Assembly (NCBI GenBank): GCA_018713365.1
Contig: DVOU01000037.1
Span: 17,030 to 81,029 of the forward strand
Source: Pullichristensenella excrementipullorum
GTDB taxonomy: Bacteria; Bacillota; Clostridia; Christensenellales; Aristaeellaceae
Direction of reading: 5' to 3'
DNA: 64,000 nt
Each line of letters opens with the position of its first letter. Within the stretch, counting starts at the first letter, position 1. The notes below the pieces were generated by a model that was not told the DNA's origin, made no database searches, and saw only the letters and a program-made list of their open reading frames with translations. The translations under genes and the position numbers were made by a program. This document shows, piece by piece, positions 8,465 to 16,600 of the stretch.

Positions 8465-9484
8465 TTATTTCTCCTTTGCATAGCCGTGGGGATTCTGGGT
8501 CTGCCAGCGCCAGGAATCGGCGCACATCTGGTCCAGCGTGCGCCGGGCCTTCCAGTGCAGCATGGTCTCGGCCTTGCCCACCCTGGCGTAGACCGTGGGC
8601 GGGTCGCCGGCGCGGCGCGGCGCGATCTCATAGGGCACCTTGATGTGGTTGACGCGCTCAAAGGCGTGTACGATGTCCAGCACGCTGTATCCCTCGCCGG
8701 TGCCGAGGTTGAACGCCTCGCAGCCGGTGTGGTCGCGCGCGTACTCAATGGCCGCCACATGGCCTTCGGCCAGATCCACAACGTGGATGTAGTCGCGCAC
8801 GCCGGTGCCGTCCGGGGTGGGATAGTCGTTGCCGAACACGTGCAGCTCCTTGAGGCGGCCCAGCGCCGTCTGCGTGATATAGGGCATGAGGTTGTTGGGC
8901 ACGCCGTTGGGGTCTTCGCCAATCTTGCCGCTCTCATGCGCGCCGATGGGGTTGAAGTAGCGCAAAAGCACCACAGACCAGTCCGGCTCAGCCTTGGCCA
9001 CGTCGCGCAAAATTTCCTCGCCCATGAACTTGGTCCAGCCGTAGGGGTTGATGCAGCCAAGGGGCGACTCCTCGTCCACCGGCATGCCCGCGTCCGAGCG
9101 GTAGACCGTGGCGGAAGAGGAAAAGACAATGCGCTTGACATCGTGCTTGCGCATGGAGCTGATGAGGGAGAGCATGCCGTCCAGATTGTTGCGATAGTAC
9201 ATCAGGGGCTTGGCGCAGGATTCGCCCACCGCCTTGAGGCCAGCGAAGTGGATGACGCAATCGACCTTGTTTTCGTCGAAGATGCGGTCGAGCGCCGCCT
9301 CGTCGCAGACGTTTGCCTCGTAGAAGGGGAAGGTCTTGCCGGTGATCTCGCGCACGCGGTCAAGGCTCTCGGGGTGGCTGTTGACGTAGTTGTCCACCAC
9401 CACCACGTCGTGTCCGCGGTCAAGAAGCTCGACCAACGTGTGGGTGCCGATGTAGCCGGCGCCGCCGGTGACCAGTATGTTCAT
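8465..9484 (-). CDS. galE: UDP-glucose 4-epimerase
   Basis: 339 residues, the usual length for GalE, cytoplasmic. It interconverts UDP-glucose and UDP-galactose using bound NAD. The N-terminal Rossmann fold has GGAGYIG at 7-13, the substrate side shows FSSSATVY at 121-128, and the catalytic pair is Tyr148 and Lys152 in YGWTK. Further family marks are GVRDYIHVVDLAEGH and NLGTGEGYSVLD. The gene lies 18 bases after a sugar nucleotidyltransferase-like gene, so the two may act together in supplying nucleotide sugars for envelope polysaccharide. It shares one operon with guaA. Confidence 0.96.
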   Translation of the reverse strand: MNILVTGGAGYIGTHTLVELLDRGHDVVVVDNYVNSHPESLDRVREITGKTFPFYEANVCDEAALDRIFDENKVDCVIHFAGLKAVGESCAKPLMYYRNNLDGMLSLISSMRKHDVKRIVFSSSATVYRSDAGMPVDEESPLGCINPYGWTKFMGEEILRDVAKAEPDWSVVLLRYFNPIGAHESGKIGEDPNGVPNNLMPYITQTALGRLKELHVFGNDYPTPDGTGVRDYIHVVDLAEGHVAAIEYARDHTGCEAFNLGTGEGYSVLDIVHAFERVNHIKVPYEIAPRRAGDPPTVYARVGKAETMLHWKARRTLDQMCADSWRWQTQNPHGYAKEK

Positions 9485-9502
9485 GAAAACGCCTCCTTCT
9501 GA

Positions 9503-10417
9503 CTATTTCCAAAGCTGAACGGGGTACTCCCCGCTGGCCTTCTTCGCGGCGATGGCGGCGCGCACGGCCTCCATATCGCCGGGGTAAGTGACGCCGAACC
9601 AGCGCTCTGTGGTGGAAAGCACGCGCACGCGCGCCTTGCCCTCGCGGATGAGCGCGTCCGGCACGCCGGGCAGATAGAACTCGCGGCGCATGGGCTCAAG
9701 CGGCATTTCGTCGCGCAAAAAGGCGCAAAAGCGCGCTTCCATCTCCGGCAGGATATTGCGCTTGAAGCCCCAGAGGTTCATGGAGACGACCTCGTCGCCG
9801 GTAAGAGGCTGCCATGTCTGGCCGCCATCCTCGGTAAAGGCCGCGCCATTCCCCCGCTTTTCAATGCGCGTGCGCTCGGTGATGCCGGAAAGATAGCCGT
9901 CCGCGTCCACGCGGCAGACGCCGCGGGAGACGGAGCCGTTCTCCGTCAGCGTGTTGCGCAGGCGGTAGCCGACCATGGCGTGTTCGCGCTCGTCGCCGCT
10001 TGCGCAGAGCAGGCCGTGGATGGCCTCAAAGGCCGTGCGGCCGTAAAAATCGTCGGCGTTGATGACGGCGAAGGGGCCGTCTATGTACTTGCGCGCGCAC
10101 AGCACCGCGTGGCCCGTGCCCCACGGCTTTGCGCGCCCCTCGGGCACGCAGAAGCCCTCCGGCAGGGCGTCGAGCGTCTGGTAGGCGTAGGCGACGGGCA
10201 TCCGCCCCTCCACGCGCGCGCCGATGGTGGCGCGGAAGTCCGCCTCCATCTCCGGCTTGATGACGAATACCACGCTGCCAAAGCCGGCGCGCAGGGCGTC
10301 GTAGATGGAAAAATCAACGATGACATGCCCCTGGTCGTCCACGGGCGCGATCTGCTTGGGGCCTCCAAAGCGACTGCCCATACCGGCAGCCATGACGACG
10401 AGCGTCGGCCCTGTCAT
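9503..10417 (-). CDS. Nucleotidyltransferase of the sugar-nucleotide pyrophosphorylase fold
   Basis: 304 residues from an ATG preceded by AAAGGGGGAG. The N-terminus has the nucleotide-binding signature GMGSRFGGPKQ at 12-22, and VINADDFYGRTAF matches the metal-binding aspartate region of NTP_transferase proteins. The family joins a sugar phosphate or similar acceptor to a nucleotide. Upstream in-frame codons up to 11488 continue into the divergent psuK region and are not coding. It is first in the operon with galE and guaA. The exact acceptor is not identifiable, and homologues are often annotated only as 'NTP transferase domain protein'. Confidence 0.82.
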   Translation of the reverse strand: MTGPTLVVMAAGMGSRFGGPKQIAPVDDQGHVIVDFSIYDALRAGFGSVVFVIKPEMEADFRATIGARVEGRMPVAYAYQTLDALPEGFCVPEGRAKPWGTGHAVLCARKYIDGPFAVINADDFYGRTAFEAIHGLLCASGDEREHAMVGYRLRNTLTENGSVSRGVCRVDADGYLSGITERTRIEKRGNGAAFTEDGGQTWQPLTGDEVVSMNLWGFKRNILPEMEARFCAFLRDEMPLEPMRREFYLPGVPDALIREGKARVRVLSTTERWFGVTYPGDMEAVRAAIAAKKASGEYPVQLWK

Positions 10418-10448
10418 ATCCCCACTCCCCCTTTGCGTATACATCCTT

Positions 10449-10454
10449 ATTATA
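10449..10454 (-). promoter_or_regulatory. Possible -10 element for the nucleotidyltransferase-galE-guaA operon
   Basis: TATAAT on the minus strand, 32 bases before the start codon. No good -35 lies 16-18 bases upstream, so this is a weak or activator-dependent promoter call. Confidence 0.4.
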
Positions 10455-10506
10455 TACCATCGACGTTTTCTCCGCCACAGCCCGGCGCCACTTTTAACAA
10501 ATATTG

Positions 10507-10535
10507 TTGACAATTTTCCCACATATCCGTAAAAT
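10507..10535 (+). promoter_or_regulatory. Sigma-A promoter of psuK-psuG-comF
   Basis: TTGACA at 10507-10512 and TAAAAT at 10530-10535 with a 17-base spacer, followed by a GGAAGGAG ribosome site and the psuK start. Confidence 0.88.
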
Positions 10536-10567
10536 AGAAGCAGAACGTTGCCGGAAGGAGCGTGCGC

Positions 10568-11487
10568 ATGGGCGAGGAAATCGCGGTCATCGGCTCGGCG
10601 AACATGGATATTGGCGGCTATTCCCACGGCCCGCTGACCCCGGGGGATTCCAACCCCGGGCGCGTGCGCCTGTCTGTAGGCGGCGTGGGCTGCAATATCG
10701 CCCGCAATCTGGCGCTGCTCGGGGCGCGCGTGCGCTTTTTGACGGCGTTGGGCGGCGACGTCTACGCGGACGCCATCGAGCGCCAGCTCACGGACATGGG
10801 CATCGACCTTTCCCTGAGCCTGCGTCTGCGGGACGAACACACATCCACCTATCTTTTCATCGCCGATGAAAAGGGCGATATGTCCCTCGCCGTCAACGAC
10901 ATGGACATCTACCGCCACCAGACGCTTTCCTATTTTGAGAGCGTGTTGCCGGCGCTGAACGCGCATCGCGCCGTGTTGCTGGACGCCAACCTCTCCGAAG
11001 AAGCGCTGCGCTTTCTGGCGGAGAATGTCCGCGTTCCCCTCTTTGCCGACGCCGTCTCCGCGGCAAAAGCGTTGCGCCTTCGACCCATCCTCGGGCGTCT
11101 GACGGCCTTCAAGCCCAACCGCATGGAGGCGGAATTGCTCTCGGGCGTGCGCATCGCCTGCGTCGAGGACGCGCGCCGCGCGGCGCGCGAGCTGCTCAAG
11201 ACCGGCCTTGGCCGCGTGTTCATCACCCTTGGGCCGGACGGCGCGTTCGCCGCAACAGAGGGCGAAGAGTACTACCTTCCCTCGCTGGCGCCGCGCATGA
11301 AGAACGCCACCGGCGCGGGCGACGCCTTTACCGCCGCCATCGCCTGGGGCTGGATGCGCGGCATGGGTCTGAAGGAGAGCTGTCTTATCGGCAGCGCCGC
11401 TGCGGCTATCGCCGCCGAGGCGGAAGAAACAGTGAATCCCGCGCTCTGTGAAGGAGCGCTGCAAAAAAGGATCTCGGAGGTACATCA

Positions 11488-11491
<4 letters not shown>
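10568..11491 (+). CDS. psuK: PfkB-family kinase, probable pseudouridine kinase
   Basis: 307 residues from ATG 10568, which sits seven bases after GGAAGGAG; the in-frame GTG at 10562 is too close to that site. It has the PfkB layout: substrate-side region SVGGVGCNIARNLALLG near residue 37 and the ATP and catalytic motif NATGAGDAF at 246-254 with Asp252 as base. PfkB kinases phosphorylate sugars or nucleosides. The specificity rests on the neighbour: the next gene, overlapping by four bases, is pseudouridine-5'-phosphate glycosidase. Together they would turn pseudouridine from RNA turnover into uracil and ribose 5-phosphate. Confidence 0.9.
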
Positions 11492-12397
<906 letters not shown>

Positions 12398-12405
<8 letters not shown>

Positions 12406-13084
12406 CCGTCTGCGCGGGATGGGCCGGGCGCTCGACCGCCTGATCTTTCCGCGCGCCGCCGTATGCATGGGCTGCGGCGACAAGAGCGGTTGCGCGCGGG
12501 ATTGGCTCTGCGACAGCTGCGTGCAGGCGCTTGACGGTCTGTGGTGCGGAGGCGCTCCCCTGCCCTGCGTCCCGCCCCTCGAACGGCTCTTCAGTGCCTA
12601 TCTCTACCGCGACCCGGCCGCGGCGCTCGTTCAGGCCCTCAAATACGGCAGCGTCGGCAAGCTCTCCGAGCCGATGGGCGGAGACATGGCCGAGGCATGC
12701 GCCTGTCTTTCCCTCCCGGAGGCGACGCTGGTCGTACCCGCGCCCATGCACCCGCGCCGCGAGCGCCATCGCGGCTACAATCAGGCGGAACTGCTCTCCC
12801 GGGAAGTGGCGCGCCGCCTGGGCTGTGCGCACGCGCGGGCGCTGAAAAAGGTCCGCAACACCCGCCAGCAGGCGAGGCTCGACCATGCCGCGCGCGCCGA
12901 GAACCTGCAAGGCTCGGTCGCCGTCTGTGAAGACGTGCGCGATAGGACGATATTGCTGGTGGACGACGTATACACCACGGGCGCGACCATGCGCGTCTGC
13001 GCCGAAGCGCTGCTCGCCGCCGGCGCGGCGTTGGTCTATGGCCTGACCTACGCCTTCGCCGGCCATGTGCGGAAAAATGGTTGA
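12398..13084 (+). CDS. comF: ComF-family phosphoribosyltransferase-like protein
   Basis: 228 residues if the TTG at 12398, overlapping the psuG stop, is used; an ATG at 12419 would give 221 and neither has a clear ribosome site. The N-terminus carries a four-cysteine zinc finger (C23xxC26 and C38xxC41). The C-terminal half is a type I PRTase fold with the PRPP loop ILLVDDVYTTGAT and the ComF-typical HPRRERHRGYNQAELL. ComF is needed for DNA uptake in competent bacteria; in non-competent species its role is unclear. It is the last gene before a strong hairpin. Confidence 0.88.
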
Positions 13085-13102
13085 GACATGGATAGAACGA
13101 CG

Positions 13103-13141
13103 GCAAAAGACCGCTTGCAACGCCTGCAGGCGGTCTTTTGC
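13103..13141. terminator. Bidirectional terminator after comF
   Basis: GCAAAAGACCGC and GCGGTCTTTTGC make a perfect 12 bp stem with a 15-base loop. The T-rich arm serves both comF (plus) and the converging TetR gene (minus). Confidence 0.75.
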
Positions 13142-13225
13142 AAAAAACCGCCCCCGGAACTACACCGAACGCGAGGCGTGGCCGCCATATTGCAAAAGAA
13201 AAGCAATGAGAGCGTTCTGTTTTGG

Positions 13226-13759
13226 TCAAAGCCCCTGATTCTGAAACATTTCCGCAATTTCCTCTGCAGACTCCTGCATTCCTCTCTGGAACCAGACCTC
13301 TATCCAGCCATAGAGAGCATAGGATACATATGCTCTTGCGTAGGCTTCTTCTTTGGAGTTTTCCGGCTGCGGGCCGCAAAAGCCGATGATCACATCTTTC
13401 AAAAGGCAAATAAGATTTCTTCGATTCAGCAGCTCATAAAAATCCCGGTGCTTTTCAAAATGGGCAAACAGGGCGCGAAGGAACTCGCTGAGCGGTCTGT
13501 TTTCCAGCTGAGAGCTTTCCGCTGTCCATTCCCGAAAAAGCGCATGGATATATGCCCGCAGAATATCCTCTTTGCTGTCATAGTTCCGATAAAAGGATGC
13601 CCGGCCGATCCCCGCCAGTTCGCACAATTCGCTGACGGAGATCGCTTCGATGGGTTTTTCGCGCAGGAGTTTGAGCAATGCGCCTGTGATATGCTCGATG
13701 ACATACGCGTTTCGTCCCTCGTTGCTCATCGGTGATACACTTTTCTCGTTTTGTCTCAT
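13226..13759 (-). CDS. TetR-family transcriptional repressor
   Basis: 177 residues from ATG 13759, seven bases after AGGGAG; further in-frame starts lie at 13765 and 13780. The N-terminal helix-turn-helix reads ISVSELCELAGIGRASFYRNY, a textbook TetR recognition region. The C-terminal ligand domain is not recognisable beyond an FCGPQPEN segment. It is transcribed away from the small membrane ORF and frameshifted esterase at 13887-15003, so it probably represses them and itself from the shared 127-base gap. Codon use and GC are lower than in the neighbouring genes, hinting that this pair was acquired. Confidence 0.88.
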   Translation of the reverse strand: MRQNEKSVSPMSNEGRNAYVIEHITGALLKLLREKPIEAISVSELCELAGIGRASFYRNYDSKEDILRAYIHALFREWTAESSQLENRPLSEFLRALFAHFEKHRDFYELLNRRNLICLLKDVIIGFCGPQPENSKEEAYARAYVSYALYGWIEVWFQRGMQESAEEIAEMFQNQGL

Positions 13760-13886
13760 TTTCATGCTCCCTATTGACATTCAACAAATGAGCTGATACG
13801 ATTGTTCCGGCGTTGCATTTGTATCATCAATAGTATAGCACAATAACAATAGGTCATTAATGGGATGCGACGGAAAGGAGCTTAAA
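13760..13886. promoter_or_regulatory. Divergent control region between TetR gene and esterase locus
   Basis: AT-rich. TGATAC (13794-13799) and GTATCA (13821-13826) form inverted half-sites that could be a TetR operator. TATACT on the minus strand and TATAGC on the plus strand around 13832-13839 are candidate -10 elements; no convincing -35 was found for either. Confidence 0.4.
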
Positions 13887-14021
13887 ATGTCGCTTGTACA
13901 GAAGAGATGGTCGATCGTTTTTATCATCGCCGTAGTGGCGTTCCTTTTGGGCAGACTGACAGTTCGAGCATTTATGAACCTGCTGATGGGCGGCACGCTG
14001 TTTGGCGGAAATTTCCTGTGA
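13887..14021 (+). CDS. Small hydrophobic protein (44 residues)
   Basis: Starts at ATG 13887 with AAGGAG six bases upstream, a strong site. The product MSLVQKRWSIVFIIAVVAFL continues to a GGNFL end and has one clear membrane helix (about residues 9-26). It may be an independent small membrane protein. Alternatively, it may be the displaced N-terminal anchor of the esterase that follows in another reading frame, since many of these esterases start with a single membrane helix. No homologue recognised. Confidence 0.45.
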   Translation: MSLVQKRWSIVFIIAVVAFLLGRLTVRAFMNLLMGGTLFGGNFL

Positions 14022-14053
14022 GAACAAGAGCGAAGAACAGGAAGGTGAAAACC

Positions 14054-15003
14054 GTGCCGGTCTGGATCGGGATACTGTTTTTATTTTGGCCTTTCTCTGT
14101 GGCGTGGCGTCGGAAATTTGCCATAAAGCCATCATGGGCGCAGGAATACAGCGTCCAGTGGAGCGACGAATTGGGAACGTTGAAGGCGGATATTCCCTAC
14201 GGCGACGGGGAGGCAAATAAGTTTGATCTCTACCTGCCCAAGGACAATACGAAAGAAAACTACGGCCTTGTGGTTTATCTCCACGCAGGCGGCTTTACAA
14301 CGGAGACAAGAGCGGCGACGCTCAAATGCTTTCCTGGCTGTGCAGCAAGGGCTATGTTGCCTGTGGCATCAACTATACGCTGCGAACAGAGAGCAACAAC
14401 GCCAGCGTCCTTACACAGTCCAACGAGATCAAGGCAGCCATTCCCAAGGTGATCGAAGCCGCCGAGGCGGAGGGTTATTCCATCGACAAGCTGGCCATGG
14501 CGGGCGGCTCTGCCGGGCATACCCTTGCCATGCTGTATGCCTATCGCGACGCAGCGGAAGCCCCGGTGCCTGTTGTTCTCACCTTTGGCGCAGTCGGCCC
14601 CTCCTGCTTCCACACGGAGGATTGGGACAATTACGGCTTTGACAAGAACACCGAGGAAAGCGATCTGGGAGCCGCCGTTCTGTTCGGCGTTATGGCGGGC
14701 GAAGAAATAAGCGTGAATGAAATCGAAAGCGGAGCGTATCTGGAAAAAATGAGGCCGATCTCCGCCGTGGATTGGATCACGCCGGACTCTGCGCCGACCG
14801 TGGTCGCTTATGGCGCCCATGACCGTGTCCAGCCCTTCAAGGCCTCTCTTCGGCTCAAATCTGCGCTGGAAGAAAACGGCGTGGATTATCAGTATTTTGT
14901 ATGCACACACTCTTGTCATGGCTTGCAGAACGACAATGCCGTTTACAGGCAGTGGATGGAGACCGTAGAGGCGTATCTGGACAGATATATTCCAGTGGCG
15001 TAA
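14054..15003 (+). pseudogene. Alpha/beta-hydrolase (esterase) interrupted by a one-base frameshift
   Basis: Two overlapping frames together give a complete membrane-anchored esterase. The first frame starts at GTG 14054 (AGGAAGG eight bases upstream) and runs to YLHAGGFTT. The second continues GDKSGDAQMLSWLCSKGYV and on to YLDRYIPVA. One base is missing after 14301, where ACN-GGA-GAC is expected. The triad is intact in the second part: nucleophile in GGSAG, Asp in YGAHDRVQP, His in THSCHGLQND, and YLHAGGF supplies the oxyanion loop. As read, no full protein is made without frameshifting. It is either a recent pseudogene or an assembly error, and lies opposite a TetR gene that probably controls it. 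Confidence 0.8.
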
Positions 15004-15130
15004 GGCGGCAGCGGCGGTTTTGAAGTTATCGACAAATTCTTAAACAGCAAGGATGCTGTGTTGCCACAGTATACTCTCATGCGCCATCCTGAACTTGGGT
15101 TTCAGCCGCCGCAGAGCCATCACATTCAAT

Positions 15131-15178
15131 GAAAAGCACCGCAACTCTGATACGCATTGTATCAAAACTGCGGTGCTT
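15131..15178 (-). terminator. Terminator of tmRNA
   Basis: AAGCACCGCA (15134-15143) and TGCGGTGCTT (15169-15178) pair, with an inner TGATAC/GTATCA stem. Read leftward, the structure starts four bases after the mature CCA end of tmRNA and ends in CTTTTC. Confidence 0.8.
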
Positions 15179-15181
15179 CTT

Positions 15182-15534
15182 TGGTGGAGGCGAGGGGGGT
15201 CGAACCCCTGTCCGAAGATCAGACGGCCAAAGCCTCTCCGAGCGCAGTCTGCGTTTTGACATTCCCTCCGCCGGACTCCCACAGACGGGATGCCGGATTC
15301 AGTAGCTTCATAAAGTCCCACCCATCGCAAAGCTTAAATGGGCTGGTTCCCTGCATTGATGACGCCGGTGACCTGCGCCGCAGGAGGCTCAGGGCCGACG
15401 GTCACGGCTTAAGCCGCGACGGCGACGGTATTATAATCGTCAGTTCATTTTAAGTTTCCCGTTTTTGAGGCGGTCCAGGGCCGCCGCTCGCTGCTTGGGT
15501 CCTCCGTATCCCCGTCGAAACCAAATACGCCCCC
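15182..15534 (-). ncRNA. ssrA: tmRNA (ssrA)
   Basis: 353 bases. The 5' end GGGGGCGTATTTGGTTTCGA and the 3' end GTTCGACCCCCCTCGCCTCC followed by ACCA form the tRNA-Ala-like domain with an encoded CCA. The tag frame ends GCG GCT TAA and gives DDYNTVAVAA, a typical hydrophobic -AA degradation tag. By length the resume codon is GAC, where most tmRNAs use GCN. The RNA rescues stalled ribosomes together with SmpB, whose stop codon sits immediately before the tmRNA 5' base. RNase P would therefore have to cut right at that junction if the two are co-transcribed. Confidence 0.96.
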
Positions 15535-15996
15535 TTATCCCTTGTCGCGCATGCTGCGCTCGATGTCGCGTTGCGCATCGCGCCTGGCCATGTCGTCGCG
15601 CTTGTCAAAGAGCTTTTTGCCCTTGCACAGGGCGATCTCCATTTTCATGCGCCCATCCTTCAGATAGACGCTCAGAGGAATGAGCGCCAGCCCCTTTTGC
15701 ATCACGCCCTGCTGCAATTTGCGTATCTCCGCCTTGTGCATGAGCAGGCGCTTGGGGCGCAGCGGGTCTGTATTGGAAAAACTGCCCTTTTCATAGGGGC
15801 TGATGTGCATGCCGTAGACCAGCAGCTCGCCATCCTTGACGGCGGCGTAACAGTCCTTGAGCGTACACTTGCCCAGACGGATGGACTTGACTTCGGTGCC
15901 GCGCAGTTCGATGCCGGCCTCCCATGTCTCCAATACAAAATAGTCATGCCGCGCGCGGCGATTTTGCGCGACGACCTTCACACCTTTCTGCGGCAT
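15535..15996 (-). CDS. smpB: SsrA-binding protein SmpB
   Basis: 153 residues from an ATG preceded by GAGAGGAAGG. It binds tmRNA and places it in the ribosomal A site. The oligonucleotide-binding fold is recognisable from VVAQNRRARHDYFVLETWEAG, GTEVKSIRLGKCTLKD and HISPYEKGSFSNTDPLRPKR. The basic C-terminal tail KKLFDKRDDMARRDAQRDIE is needed to enter the mRNA channel. An in-frame extension toward 16215 lies in the tRNA promoter region and is not coding. The gene is directly followed by ssrA without a single intervening base. Confidence 0.97.
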   Translation of the reverse strand: MPQKGVKVVAQNRRARHDYFVLETWEAGIELRGTEVKSIRLGKCTLKDCYAAVKDGELLVYGMHISPYEKGSFSNTDPLRPKRLLMHKAEIRKLQQGVMQKGLALIPLSVYLKDGRMKMEIALCKGKKLFDKRDDMARRDAQRDIERSMRDKG

Positions 15997-16095
15997 GCCA
16001 TCCCTTCCTCTCGGAGTCAACATTATACCACAGCGGCGAAGGATTGTAAAGCCCTTGGACGATACGAAATTACCTGAATTTTTCGTTTCAAGGTA

Positions 16096-16124
16096 TTGAC
16101 AAACTGCGGAAAGGATGTTAGAAT
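16096..16124 (+). promoter_or_regulatory. Sigma-A promoter of the tRNA cluster
   Basis: TTGACA (16096-16101), 17-base spacer, TAGAAT (16119-16124); the first tRNA begins 33 bases later. Confidence 0.88.
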
Positions 16125-16156
16125 CATAGAGTCGCTTGCGGAGTACATGGCGTTTT

Positions 16157-16233
16157 CGGGGTGTAGCGCAGCTCGGTAGCGCACGTGCTTTGGGAGCATG
16201 GGGCCGCAGGTTCAAATCCTGTCACCCCGACCA
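16157..16233 (+). tRNA. tRNA-Pro (anticodon TGG)
   Basis: 77 bases including encoded CCA. Acceptor arms CGGGGTG and CACCCCG pair fully, the anticodon loop reads CTTTGGGA with TGG, and the T-loop is GTTCAAATC. First of four tandem tRNAs. Confidence 0.95.
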
Positions 16234-16239
16234 TTTTGC

Positions 16240-16314
16240 GACCTCTTGGTCAAGCGGTTAAGACACCGCCCTTTCACGGCGGTAACACGGGTTCGAGTCC
16301 CGTAGAGGTCGCCA
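16240..16314 (+). tRNA. tRNA-Glu (anticodon TTC)
   Basis: 75 bases. Acceptor GACCTCT pairs with AGAGGTC, discriminator G, encoded CCA. The anticodon arm CCGCC-CTTTCAC-GGCGG presents TTC. It starts six bases after the tRNA-Pro. Confidence 0.95.
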
Positions 16315-16338
16315 TTTTTTATGCGTTTATCCGGGTTT

Positions 16339-16415
16339 GGGCCTTTAGCTCAGTTGGTTAGAGCAGTCGGCTCATAACCGATCGGTCCGGGGTTCAAGTC
16401 CCTGAAGGCCCACCA
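16339..16415 (+). tRNA. tRNA with CAT anticodon (elongator Met most likely)
   Basis: 77 bases with encoded CCA. Acceptor GGGCCTT pairs with AAGGCCC, and the anticodon loop CTCATAA presents CAT. The 5' end pairs normally, so it is not the initiator. Distinguishing elongator tRNA-Met from tRNA-Ile with a lysidine-modified CAT needs a comparison with other tRNAs of the genome. Confidence 0.9.
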
Positions 16416-16424
16416 TAAACGCCT

Positions 16425-16501
16425 GGTCCGGTAGTTCAGTTGGTTAGAATGCCAGCCTGTCACGCTGGAGGTCGAGGGTTCGAGCCCCTTCCGGATCGCC
16501 A
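16425..16501 (+). tRNA. tRNA-Asp (anticodon GTC)
   Basis: 77 bases with encoded CCA. Acceptor GGTCCGG pairs with CCGGATC (one G-U), and the anticodon arm CCAGC-CTGTCAC-GCTGG presents GTC. Last of the cluster. Confidence 0.95.
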
Positions 16502-16503
16502 TT

Positions 16504-16532
16504 GCCTCTCATTTTCGAGAGGCTTTTTCTTT
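16504..16532 (+). terminator. Terminator of the tRNA cluster
   Basis: GCCTCTC and GAGAGGC with a 6-base loop, followed by TTTTTCTTT. Confidence 0.9.
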
Positions 16533-16546
16533 ACTCGTTTCAAAAA

Positions 16547-16587
16547 AGACCATAGTCTGTATTTATCCGTTTTACAGACTATGGTCT
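16547..16587. repeat. Perfect 15 bp inverted repeat upstream of cca
   Basis: AGACCATAGTCTGTA (16547-16561) and its exact complement (16573-16587) with an 11-base loop. On the minus strand the stem runs into TTTTTTG, as in a leftward terminator, but no gene reads leftward here. It lies between the tRNA terminator and the cca ribosome site (TGGAGGCAGC), so it may be a regulatory hairpin for cca. Confidence 0.75.
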
Positions 16588-16600
16588 GTGTGGAGGCAGC

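Noticed and set aside
13088..13735. 215-codon plus-strand frame over the TetR gene
   Set aside because: It begins in the comF terminator and runs antisense to a clear TetR helix-turn-helix.
16157..16501. Integration site for a mobile element at the tRNA cluster
   Set aside because: All four tRNAs are intact, followed by a normal terminator and cca; no integrase and no repeated tRNA 3' end in the window.
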